DNA of 64,000 nucleotides from Gemmatimonas groenlandica (lineage in GTDB: Bacteria > Gemmatimonadota > Gemmatimonadetes > Gemmatimonadales > Gemmatimonadaceae), in the NCBI RefSeq assembly GCF_013004105.1, contig NZ_CP053085.1, positions 1,612,001 through 1,676,000 on the forward strand, in the 5' to 3' direction. Below the pieces are notes generated by a model, which did not search any database, was not told the DNA's origin, and was given only the letters and a program-made list of their open reading frames with translations. Made by a program: the position numbers and the translations under genes. Below, piece after piece: positions 25,470 through 32,761 of the stretch; the stretch's first letter is position 1, and every line of letters begins with the position of its first letter.

Positions 25470-26813
25470 CTACGGTGTACCGGTCTGGCCGCGGATCTCA
25501 CCGGCCGGGAACGTGGTCGAGTGCACGTTCACGTACGCGTTGCCCGTGCGCAGGAGCGTCATGAGCGAGTCGAGGGCGATGGGCGGCTGTCCGCTGATGC
25601 CACGGATATCGGACGCCGTGAACGTGCCCGTAAGCACGCCGCTGTTGCTCGTCTGTGTCTGCTTGACCAGATCGACGATGACGCCCGCCGTGGCGGCGAG
25701 ACCGGCCGGTGCGTGGATGTGGGCACCGGTCGGGATCGACGCAATGCCCTGATACGTGACCGTGTACGTGACCGAGGCGCCGTTGCGCGTGAAGACGGCG
25801 GCGCCGTTCGCACTGGTGGTCACGGGATTGGGACGTTCGTTGGCGCCGTTCAACAGGGCCATGATACCACTCGGCAACACATTAACCGTCCCCGACATGC
25901 CGGCGTGCAGCGAGCACACATACGGGTAGCTGCCTGCCGTGGGGAAGGTGCGCGCCACCGACGAGTTGGAGACCACCGGCACGTTGGTCGGTGCTCCCGC
26001 CGACTGAAAGAGCACATTGTGCTCGATGCTACCGAAGCTGAAGGTCACGACGCCGCCTTCGGCAATCGTGGTGGTGGCCGGCGTGAACACGTTGGCGTTG
26101 GTGGCCTGCACGGCAACAGCGGTGGCGCCGCTGATCGGCGCCGTCACGGTAATCGCCGCGCTGCCAGTGGCGGTCACGCCATCCCGCGTCAGTGAAGCGC
26201 TGACCGACGCCGCGCCCGGTGCGATGGCGGTCACGAGTCCATCGACACTGACGATGGCCTTCGTGCGATCGGCGCTCGTGTACGTCACGCCGGTGACACC
26301 GGCGATGGCGTTACCGCGCGAATCACGGGCGGTCGCGGTGAGCTGCGTGGTGCTGCCGATCGCCGGCGTCAGCGCGGCCGCTTGCACGGCCAACGTGGCG
26401 AAGCGCTGCGCGACATCGACCGCGACCGTTCCCGACACCGATCCGCTGGTCGCGGTGATCGTGGCGGCGCCATTGCCGGTAGCTGTAATCGTTGCGGTGG
26501 CGCCCGATCCCGAGACGGTGGCGACGGCGGCGTTGCTCGTGCTCCAGCTCACGGCGGCTCCGCTCAGCGTAGCCTGACTGGCGTCCTTCACCACCGCCGA
26601 GAGCGACCGCGTGGCGCCGAGCGCGGTCAGCGCACCGGTTTCGGCGGCACTGACCGCCACTGATGCCGCGACCGCGGTTGGCGTCGGCGTGGTGGTGCCG
26701 CCATCGCCGCCACTGCAGGCCGCGAGGGTGAACAGCAGCGACATCTGTGCGGCGCATGTCGCTACGCGTATCGCTGCGCGCGTGCCGCGTGCATCACGGA
26801 GTGTGGTGAACAT
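25470..26813 (-). CDS. Lipoprotein with two Ig-like (BIG2) domains, a cupredoxin domain and a CHRD domain
   Basis: The 447-residue protein starts at ATG 26813, with GGGAG upstream. It has a lipobox (LFTLAAC, Cys33). Two bacterial Ig-like domains follow, at about residues 45-225 (VSWSTSNAAVATVSG and VTYTSADRTKAIVS). A cupredoxin-like domain at about 230-315 has EHNVLF and YVCSLHAGM, giving a plausible His-Cys-His-Met copper site. The C-terminus is a CHRD domain with AHIHAPAG and NVHSTTFPAGEIRGQ. It is probably anchored in the outer membrane or periplasm. It is the last gene of the sigma-factor cassette and has a GGGAATAG motif about 70 bp upstream. Confidence 0.85.
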   Translation of the reverse strand: MFTTLRDARGTRAAIRVATCAAQMSLLFTLAACSGGDGGTTTPTPTAVAASVAVSAAETGALTALGATRSLSAVVKDASQATLSGAAVSWSTSNAAVATVSGSGATATITATGNGAATITATSGSVSGTVAVDVAQRFATLAVQAAALTPAIGSTTQLTATARDSRGNAIAGVTGVTYTSADRTKAIVSVDGLVTAIAPGAASVSASLTRDGVTATGSAAITVTAPISGATAVAVQATNANVFTPATTTIAEGGVVTFSFGSIEHNVLFQSAGAPTNVPVVSNSSVARTFPTAGSYPYVCSLHAGMSGTVNVLPSGIMALLNGANERPNPVTTSANGAAVFTRNGASVTYTVTYQGIASIPTGAHIHAPAGLAATAGVIVDLVKQTQTSNSGVLTGTFTASDIRGISGQPPIALDSLMTLLRTGNAYVNVHSTTFPAGEIRGQTGTP

Positions 26814-26880
26814 CGGTCGATCTCCCGGCGAGAATGAATCGGCGACACGGACGTGCATCGCCACCGGGAGTAGAGCGAAC

Positions 26881-26899
26881 AAGCGAGGAAACTATTCCC
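26881..26899 (-). promoter_or_regulatory. GGGAATAGTTT motif, possible ECF sigma promoter element (site B)
   Basis: On the minus strand this reads GGGAATAGTTTCCTCGCTT. It overlaps the end of the kinase-like gene and lies 68 bp upstream of the Ig-like/cupredoxin/CHRD lipoprotein start. Nearly the same sequence is found upstream of the ECF sigma gene at 32691-32710. A -35 role is inferred from position and similarity. The -10 is not clear here. Confidence 0.4.
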
Positions 26900-28931
26900 G
26901 CGGGGCGGCGGACGTCTCGAGCCGTTCGAGCCGTTCGAGTACGTCGGCCGCCGAGTGGGCCCGGTTGGCCAGGTCATTCTCCGTCATGGAAGCGATCAGC
27001 GTATCGAGCGGCAGCGGCCAGGCAATCGCGTCGGAGCGTGCATGTGCTCCAGGCTCGTCGCCCAGGCGACCGCCGATGAGCGTCACCGGCATGTCATGCC
27101 GTTGCGGCGCGTGACCGGCGAGACACTCATGCAGCACCAGTCCGAGTGCATACAAGTCGCTGGCGAATGAGGCCGAAGCGCCGATGAGCTGTTCGGGCGC
27201 GAGGTACTCCGGCGTCCCCACGGTCGCTCCGGTGACGCGTCCCGACAGAGAGGCGTCGCCGGCGCGCTGCACCGACTGCGCCCGCTGCGCGGCGTCGCGC
27301 AGCGCGCGCGCGATGCCGAAGCCCGCGAGCTTGACCTGCCCGCCGGCCACGATGCGAATGTCGCTCGGTTTGATATCGCCATGGATCACCTGCTCCGCGT
27401 GCGCGGCCGCCAGGGCGCGCAGCAGCTGCCGCGCCAGCGCGATCACGCCGTCAACTGGCAGAGTGCCCCACTGACGGAGCACGCTCGCGAGTGAAACGCC
27501 GGGCACGAACTCCGATGCCACGAACGGCACGCCGTGGTCGTCGCCCACGTCGCGAACCTGCGCGACGTGCGGATGCACGACGCGGCTCGCCTTCGCCACA
27601 TCAGCCGCGAGCAACGCGCGCGCGTCGTCGTCGAGAAAGAGTCGTTCAGGGCGGACGACGCCGAGCGCGACCAATTCTCCGCGATGGAGATCCAGGGCGC
27701 GATACAGCACGCCGCGGTCACGCTCGCCGAGTATCGCATCGATGCGATAGCGCTTGGCCACGGTGCTGCCCAGCGCGAACGGCGTCGTGTCGCTGTCCGC
27801 CTCACTCAATATCGGCAGCGGAAGCGCGCGTGGCAGCGACAGCGTGCGCTCCACGCGATGACGAAGCGGCAATATGCTGCGCGACGTCTCGGTGGCGACA
27901 GGATGCTCGGCGGTCACCAACGTGGCAACGTCAGGCGAGAGTAGCCGACTGAGCGCGACGTGATCCTGCAGATCACCACGTGCCGCGGAAAGCTCACGAG
28001 CAAGGACCTGCCGCTCGTGCTCAAGCCGCCCGGCCGGTGCGCCCACGACCCGGTGAGCGACCAACGCGGCTACGACAGCGAGCAGCAAACCGAGTGCACT
28101 GGCGATGGCCATCGCACGACGCAGCGCCGCGATGGCCGGAACCTCCACCTCGGCTCGCCGCAATACGAGGTAGCCACCGACCTCCGTGCCACCCGCGGTG
28201 TTGAGCGCCGTCGCATGCGTGATCCACTCCCGACCGTCGATCACGAGCGGGGCCTGCCCCGATGCCCTGCTCCGCACGGCCTCACGCAACGACGTATCGC
28301 GCGTCATCGTCGACGCGGCGACGTGGGCGACGCCATCGGCGGTGCGTACATAGAACACCAGCTCGCTGCCCGTGGCCGTCGCGATGTCGACCGCTAATGC
28401 GGAGTCGAGCAGTCGCGTGGCGACCAGCACACCGAACGGCGACCCTCCCGGGGCCGCCACCGGAACGGCGGTCGCCTGAAAGAGCGCGGAATCACCGGAT
28501 CCACCAAAACCGGTCATCACCTGTCCCCGGAGCGCCCCCGAAATCAGCGAGACGTTCGCGAGCTGATCGCCGGAGGCGGAGGGCTCGTCGGACTTCGCCA
28601 CCAGCATGCCCGAGGCATCGGTGATGAAGACCCACGAGGCGTCGAGCTGTTCGGCGGCTTCGAACGTCTGGTCGAGGATATCGTCGCGACGGCTTTCGGC
28701 GACGAGCGTGCGAAAGTACGGCCCTTGCACAAACACGCGCGCGCCGCCGGCGAGACTGCGGCCACGTCCAGCGAGGAGCTGCGCGACGAGGTCGGCCGAC
28801 TGCTCGAGCGCGCGCACCGCGCCTGCGGCGGCGGCGCGTCGCGCTTCGGTCCGCGCCACGGTAAACACCGTGCCCAGCACGAGGGCGACGATCGTGACCG
28901 CCCCCACGAAGACGCGCGCGGTGACGTGCAT
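26892..28931 (-). CDS. Transmembrane sensor with a degenerate Ser/Thr kinase domain (predicted pseudokinase)
   Basis: The 679-residue protein has a membrane helix at about 7-27, an extracytoplasmic sensor region (28-265) that resembles a Cache domain, a second helix at about 273-292, a helical linker, and a Ser/Thr kinase-like domain from about 392 to 670. The HRD-type motif is HGDIKPSD with Asp519 and Lys521 kept. However, the beta-3 Lys of VAIK is Gly424 (VALGVV) and the DFG Asp is Gly537 (AGFG). APE (578-580) and the F-helix Asp592 are kept. Loss of the ATP-anchoring Lys and the metal-binding Asp argues for a pseudokinase. It lies between two cupredoxin genes in a sigma-factor cassette. 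Confidence 0.85.
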   Translation of the reverse strand: MHVTARVFVGAVTIVALVLGTVFTVARTEARRAAAAGAVRALEQSADLVAQLLAGRGRSLAGGARVFVQGPYFRTLVAESRRDDILDQTFEAAEQLDASWVFITDASGMLVAKSDEPSASGDQLANVSLISGALRGQVMTGFGGSGDSALFQATAVPVAAPGGSPFGVLVATRLLDSALAVDIATATGSELVFYVRTADGVAHVAASTMTRDTSLREAVRSRASGQAPLVIDGREWITHATALNTAGGTEVGGYLVLRRAEVEVPAIAALRRAMAIASALGLLLAVVAALVAHRVVGAPAGRLEHERQVLARELSAARGDLQDHVALSRLLSPDVATLVTAEHPVATETSRSILPLRHRVERTLSLPRALPLPILSEADSDTTPFALGSTVAKRYRIDAILGERDRGVLYRALDLHRGELVALGVVRPERLFLDDDARALLAADVAKASRVVHPHVAQVRDVGDDHGVPFVASEFVPGVSLASVLRQWGTLPVDGVIALARQLLRALAAAHAEQVIHGDIKPSDIRIVAGGQVKLAGFGIARALRDAAQRAQSVQRAGDASLSGRVTGATVGTPEYLAPEQLIGASASFASDLYALGLVLHECLAGHAPQRHDMPVTLIGGRLGDEPGAHARSDAIAWPLPLDTLIASMTENDLANRAHSAADVLERLERLETSAAPRE

Positions 28932-28942
28932 CGCCGACGCTG

Positions 28943-29629
28943 CTAATACCGGTCAGCGCGCGATGTCGCGTACGGCTGGCCGAACTTGTTCGTGTGGGGT
29001 TTGGGCACGTAGCCGCGCCCGTCGAGGGCCACCACGATGTCGGAGAGACCGTCCGCGGGGACGATGATCGTCTCTACGTGTTCGGGTGCCCGCTCATGCC
29101 ACACGTGCAGCCGCCACGCTCCTGCCGGCACTCGCGCGATCGTGAACACACCGGATGCTTGCGCCCGCGCGACATACGGCGTGGGAACGGCGACGACATA
29201 GCTCACCATGCGCGCGTGGATGTTGCAGTAGATCGCGTACACGCCGGCCTTGGGAAACGTCGTTGCTCGGCTCTTTCCGGTACGATACAGACCGAGATCG
29301 AAGGCGCCGAGTGCGGAGTTCGAGAAGACGTTGTGGCTGAACGGGTCCTGATTGGGAAACGCGACCGCGCCGCCGACGCCGATGGTCTGCACGCGCGGCA
29401 CGAACTCGCGCAGTCGCATCCCCACCGACGCTTTGGCCATGTAAACGGTGGGGCCGCGCGGGCGCTCTCCGCTCGCTTCGAGGAAAATCACCGCATCACT
29501 GAGCGTCGCTGGCGCGCCGTTGGCCGTTTCGATCACGCGCAACTGGCCTCGCACGGCGCCCTGCGCCTCGAGCCTCGTGACGCCTGCGCCGCACACGGCC
29601 ACCCCCCACGCGAGCGCGGCGACTCGCAC
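28943..29629 (-). CDS. Exported cupredoxin (plastocyanin/azurin-like) protein
   Basis: The 228-residue protein has a signal peptide ending near RLEAQ. Its cupredoxin fold has PFSHNVFS, then YAIYCNIHARM, giving the complete His, Cys, His and Met ligand set of a type 1 copper site. A carboxypeptidase-regulatory-like tail (GVFTIARVPAGAWRLHVW) follows. Some related proteins are annotated as methylamine utilisation proteins, but nothing here supports that pathway. The likely GTG start at 29629 lacks a clear ribosome-binding site; the open frame upstream overlaps the barrel gene. It ends 11 bp before the sensor gene. Confidence 0.85.
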   Translation of the reverse strand: MRVAALAWGVAVCGAGVTRLEAQGAVRGQLRVIETANGAPATLSDAVIFLEASGERPRGPTVYMAKASVGMRLREFVPRVQTIGVGGAVAFPNQDPFSHNVFSNSALGAFDLGLYRTGKSRATTFPKAGVYAIYCNIHARMVSYVVAVPTPYVARAQASGVFTIARVPAGAWRLHVWHERAPEHVETIIVPADGLSDIVVALDGRGYVPKPHTNKFGQPYATSRADRY

Positions 29630-29667
29630 GTATCGCGAGCATGACGATGGCTGCGCGCGACGCCGGG

Positions 29668-31095
29668 TCACAGCTCGATCCCAAAGCCGATGTTGAGATG
29701 ACGCGCGTGCTGCAGTCCAGCGGCGTAGCGGGTTTTGAGATCGCGCAGTTCGAACGAGAGAAGGAGTGGCTGCGCCGGACGCCACATGGCCTGCACGGCA
29801 CACACGCTGTTGCGGCGACGGTCCGCGCTGGCGCCCAACACGCGATCGGTACCGCAGCCCACGCCGGCAATCACGCGCGGGTGCCACTGCACGTTGAGCT
29901 GGACCCATCCGGCCGCGTCGGTGAGCGGCACCCCGGGTTTGTCGACATTGTTGCCCAAGACGCCGAAATTCTGACCGATGGCGCCGCCACCGAGTCCCCG
30001 CAGGAGTCGGCCTCGATACGCTTCGCCGCGTACCTCGACGCCGTGTCCAAGGGCGACGCGCGCGTCGGCACTGGCGGCCCAACTGGTCAGGTTCGTGTCG
30101 CCGACGGCGCGCAGCCAGCCGCGATGCGTGCCGACACCGACCTCACCACCGTGCGAGAGGACTGACTGGAGCCCCGCCACCTCCTCGTCGATACCCCAGC
30201 GCAGTCTGGCCCGAGACTCGAGCGCCGGTCGTCCGCTGAGCTGGCCGGCGTCGGGCCCTGCCGGGTCGGTCACATGGCGGTCCGCGCTAAAGGGCGACAT
30301 GATCGCCCCCTGAAGCGCAATCGAGACGGGTGTACCGGCACGGCGCCGCCACAACTCGCGCGTCACGCGAACCTGTGGCAACCAGTTCCACAAATTGCCG
30401 GCCGCCGTGAACGTAGGGATCGCCACGCCGGCCGCCGTGATCGGCGTGAGATCGGAGATGAGCGGCGTCTCCATGCCGACCATCACCTCCGTGCGCGGCC
30501 ACACCAGCATGGCGCGCGCCGTGCGCAGTCGCGGCTCGGGGAAGAGCGGCGGATTCGGATCGAGTGCCCGGGCGAAGAAATCCAACTCGAGGTCCGCGAA
30601 GAGCACGCCGCCCAGCACGCTGTCCACGCTGACGCTGGCGCCCACGACCGATTGACGCATGGACAGTCCGAGGGTGTGCACGCCGGTGGACCCGTACTGT
30701 GGGTCGGCCGGTCGCGCCACGGCCGCGAACGTCGGCACCTCCGAGTTCGACGCGACGCCGGTGGTGCGCCACCCATTCACGATCAGACGCGCCGAGAGTT
30801 CGAGCTGCACTCGTGAACGCAGGCGAACCTGCGTGGACGATTCGGTCGCGAGTTGCTGTCGCAACAACGCCAACGCCGCCTCGGCACGTTCGAGGCGTAC
30901 GGCGATCGAATCGAGCGTGAGTCGTGCCCCCGTCGAGTCGCGGGCCAGCGAATCGCGCGGCGGTGGCCCCTGCGCGTGCAGGCCGCGGGCGCTGACGGTC
31001 AGCAGCAGCGCCGACCCGAGACGGACCAAGAGACGGGGAGTGAACACGACTCCAATCAGCGGTGCGATTGGATCGAGCGCAACGTGCCCCATCAT
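29668..31095 (-). CDS. Predicted outer-membrane beta-barrel protein of the sigma-factor cassette
   Basis: The protein of about 475 residues has an N-terminal signal region ending in GLHAQ, then a helical coiled-coil-like stretch with heptads (SIAVRLERAEAALALLRQQL). A long run of amphipathic strands follows, with RLRSRVQLELSARLIVNGW and FADLELDFFAR, ending in LNIGFGIEL. This resembles porin-like barrels that have an N-terminal periplasmic coiled coil. The start is either ATG 31095 or GTG 31047; the GTG would give a shorter, more typical signal peptide. It follows the anti-sigma gene by 23 bp. Confidence 0.8.
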   Translation of the reverse strand: MMGHVALDPIAPLIGVVFTPRLLVRLGSALLLTVSARGLHAQGPPPRDSLARDSTGARLTLDSIAVRLERAEAALALLRQQLATESSTQVRLRSRVQLELSARLIVNGWRTTGVASNSEVPTFAAVARPADPQYGSTGVHTLGLSMRQSVVGASVSVDSVLGGVLFADLELDFFARALDPNPPLFPEPRLRTARAMLVWPRTEVMVGMETPLISDLTPITAAGVAIPTFTAAGNLWNWLPQVRVTRELWRRRAGTPVSIALQGAIMSPFSADRHVTDPAGPDAGQLSGRPALESRARLRWGIDEEVAGLQSVLSHGGEVGVGTHRGWLRAVGDTNLTSWAASADARVALGHGVEVRGEAYRGRLLRGLGGGAIGQNFGVLGNNVDKPGVPLTDAAGWVQLNVQWHPRVIAGVGCGTDRVLGASADRRRNSVCAVQAMWRPAQPLLLSFELRDLKTRYAAGLQHARHLNIGFGIEL

Positions 31096-31118
31096 CCATC
31101 GGCGACTCCGGCGAGCCG

Positions 31119-32036
31119 TCAGTGCGCGCGCGGATGCAGGGCCACGAGCGCCGGCCAGCGTTGGTCGGCGACCACGACCGTGCTTCCCTGCCCGGAGGAC
31201 CACGCGAGCATGCCGACGCCGGAGGCATCGGTGCCGACCGACTGCCCAGCCGCGAACGCGCCGCGAATGGTGAGCGAGCGAAACAGCCAGGCATCGGAGA
31301 ACACGTACTGCATCACGAGTGCGTCGCGCCACTTGTACGCAAGTACCGCCGCCACCTCTCCATCGAGCTCGGTGGTCCAGGCGGCAACAAGCTGGAGGTC
31401 CGCGCGACGAAGCGGCTCCACCGAGAAGGGGACGGCCCCGCGCACGGTCTCCAGATCGCGCGCACGCCCGGGCAAATCCCGCGCGCTGGCGGTGAGAAAG
31501 TCGGCGGCCACGAGCGAAAGCAGGGGGATCGGCGCGGTCACGACGAGTGGCGCCGGCTGCAGCGCGGCGATGTCCGGCTCCCGAGTGCGCGGGGTGAACA
31601 CGAGCGCGGCGGCCATCACGACGACGACCGACACCAGGCCGACGAGCCACCGGCGCCGGCTCGCGGCCATCGTGGCTGTGCCATCGATCGACGCGGCGAC
31701 GATCGATGCCGACGGCACGGGCTCCGCGGCGATCGGCGCCGAGGCGATCGGCGCCGAGGCGATCGCCGCGCGCAGCCGGTCGTCGAAAGCGGCTGACACG
31801 GCCGGTCGGGCGACACGGGAAAGCCGGGTGGCGAGACTCTGGTGCACCGTGACCTCCCGTCGGCAGCGGCCGCAACCGAGCAAGTGCGCGTCGATCTGAG
31901 CCATCGTTTCCGGCGGCAACTCGCCGTCGACGTACGCCGCCAACAGCGTCGCCAGCACTTCGTGCCGCGCCTCGCGTGTCGCGTCGTCCTCGGGCTGCAG
32001 CCGGCCCGCGGCTGCCCCTCCCTGCCACTCACTCAT
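31119..32036 (-). CDS. Zinc-finger anti-sigma factor, membrane-anchored
   Basis: The 305-residue protein has a zf-HC2 motif near its N-terminus (DAHLLGCGRC, H-x3-C-x2-C), typical of ZAS-type anti-sigma factors that hold ECF sigma factors inactive. A basic stretch precedes one membrane helix near residues 131-148 (WLVGLVSVVVVMAAALVF). The periplasmic part of about 150 residues has no known fold that I recognise. It overlaps the sigma gene (ATGA). A short tandem DNA repeat encodes API-AS repeats near residue 95. Confidence 0.88.
   Translation of the reverse strand: MSEWQGGAAAGRLQPEDDATREARHEVLATLLAAYVDGELPPETMAQIDAHLLGCGRCRREVTVHQSLATRLSRVARPAVSAAFDDRLRAAIASAPIASAPIAAEPVPSASIVAASIDGTATMAASRRRWLVGLVSVVVVMAAALVFTPRTREPDIAALQPAPLVVTAPIPLLSLVAADFLTASARDLPGRARDLETVRGAVPFSVEPLRRADLQLVAAWTTELDGEVAAVLAYKWRDALVMQYVFSDAWLFRSLTIRGAFAAGQSVGTDASGVGMLAWSSGQGSTVVVADQRWPALVALHPRAH
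31729..31766. repeat. 15-bp tandem repeat inside the anti-sigma gene
   Basis: The unit GCGATCGGCGCCGAG occurs twice in full (31729-31743 and 31744-31758) and is followed by a partial third copy. It encodes alternating API and AS residues in the linker before the membrane helix of the anti-sigma protein. The repeat keeps the frame, so copy-number change would lengthen or shorten the linker by five residues. Confidence 0.8.
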
Positions 32037-32674
32037 GATGTCCTCGGCGCTCGTCCATGACCGCTCCGCAATTCGCCCCGTGCCTCGCTGCGTCGACCGA
32101 GGTCAGTCGCACCGAGCGCCCACTGTTGACGACGTTCCACGATCACGCCGGCGAGCAGCCGGCGACCGCGAGAGATCCGGCTCATGACCGTGCCGATCGG
32201 CACGCCGACAATGTCGGCGATCTCGTGATACTTGAACCCTTCGATGTCGTGCAGTTCGACCGCCGAGGCGAAATCCTCAGGAATCGCGTCGAGCGCCAAG
32301 CGCAGCATCTCTTCGTCGAGGCGGGCGACCACTTCGGCGAACACGACATCGGTGTCGGTCGACACGAACTGCTCGTGCACGTCCTCGAGGCGCGACATCT
32401 GCACCAGCCGTGCACGTCGGCCGGTGCGGTCGAACGCGTCGCTGAGCACCGTGCGCAGAATGCTGAAAAGCCACGGACGCACGCGCGCGGGATCGCGCAA
32501 TTCATCGAAAGCGCTCCACGCCCGCACGCACATGTCCTGCACGGCGTCTTCGGCGTCACTGAACGAGACCGTGCGCCGCGCCGCGAAGCCCAAGAGGCGA
32601 TCGAGATGCGGACGCACGAGGTCCTCGTAGCGCTGCTGTCGTAGCGCGAAGGCACTGGCCGAATCGGGAGTCAT
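32033..32674 (-). CDS. ECF-type RNA polymerase sigma factor
   Basis: The 213-residue protein has sigma region 2 at about residues 15-85 (DLVRPHLDRLLGFAARRT, then DAEDAVQDMCVRAWSAFDEL) and region 4 at about 130-185 (GFKYHEIADIVGVPIGTVMSRISRGRRLL). There is no region 3, as expected for an ECF sigma. The gene is coupled to its anti-sigma by overlap. The ATG at 32674 has no ribosome-binding site, and a GGGAATAG motif lies about 36 bp upstream, which would suit a leaderless, autoregulated transcript. The long frame upstream of the ATG is a GC artefact. Confidence 0.93.
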   Translation of the reverse strand: MTPDSASAFALRQQRYEDLVRPHLDRLLGFAARRTVSFSDAEDAVQDMCVRAWSAFDELRDPARVRPWLFSILRTVLSDAFDRTGRRARLVQMSRLEDVHEQFVSTDTDVVFAEVVARLDEEMLRLALDAIPEDFASAVELHDIEGFKYHEIADIVGVPIGTVMSRISRGRRLLAGVIVERRQQWALGATDLGRRSEARGELRSGHGRAPRTS

Positions 32675-32690
32675 ACGATCGGTGACGGGG

Positions 32691-32710
32691 GCACGAGGCA
32701 AACTATTCCC
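32691..32710 (-). promoter_or_regulatory. GGGAATAGTTT motif upstream of the ECF sigma gene (site A)
   Basis: On the minus strand the sequence is GGGAATAGTTTGCCTCGTGC. A CGTC sequence follows 16 nt after GGAATA, a spacing that fits ECF -35 and -10 elements. The transcript would then begin close to the sigma start codon, which lacks a ribosome-binding site. The site is in the 87-bp gap shared with the divergent aminopeptidase gene. Confidence 0.5.
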
Positions 32711-32761
32711 TCCGGGGACGGGCCGCTGGACAGTCCCTACGGCGGTGGGCAGCTTGCCTGT

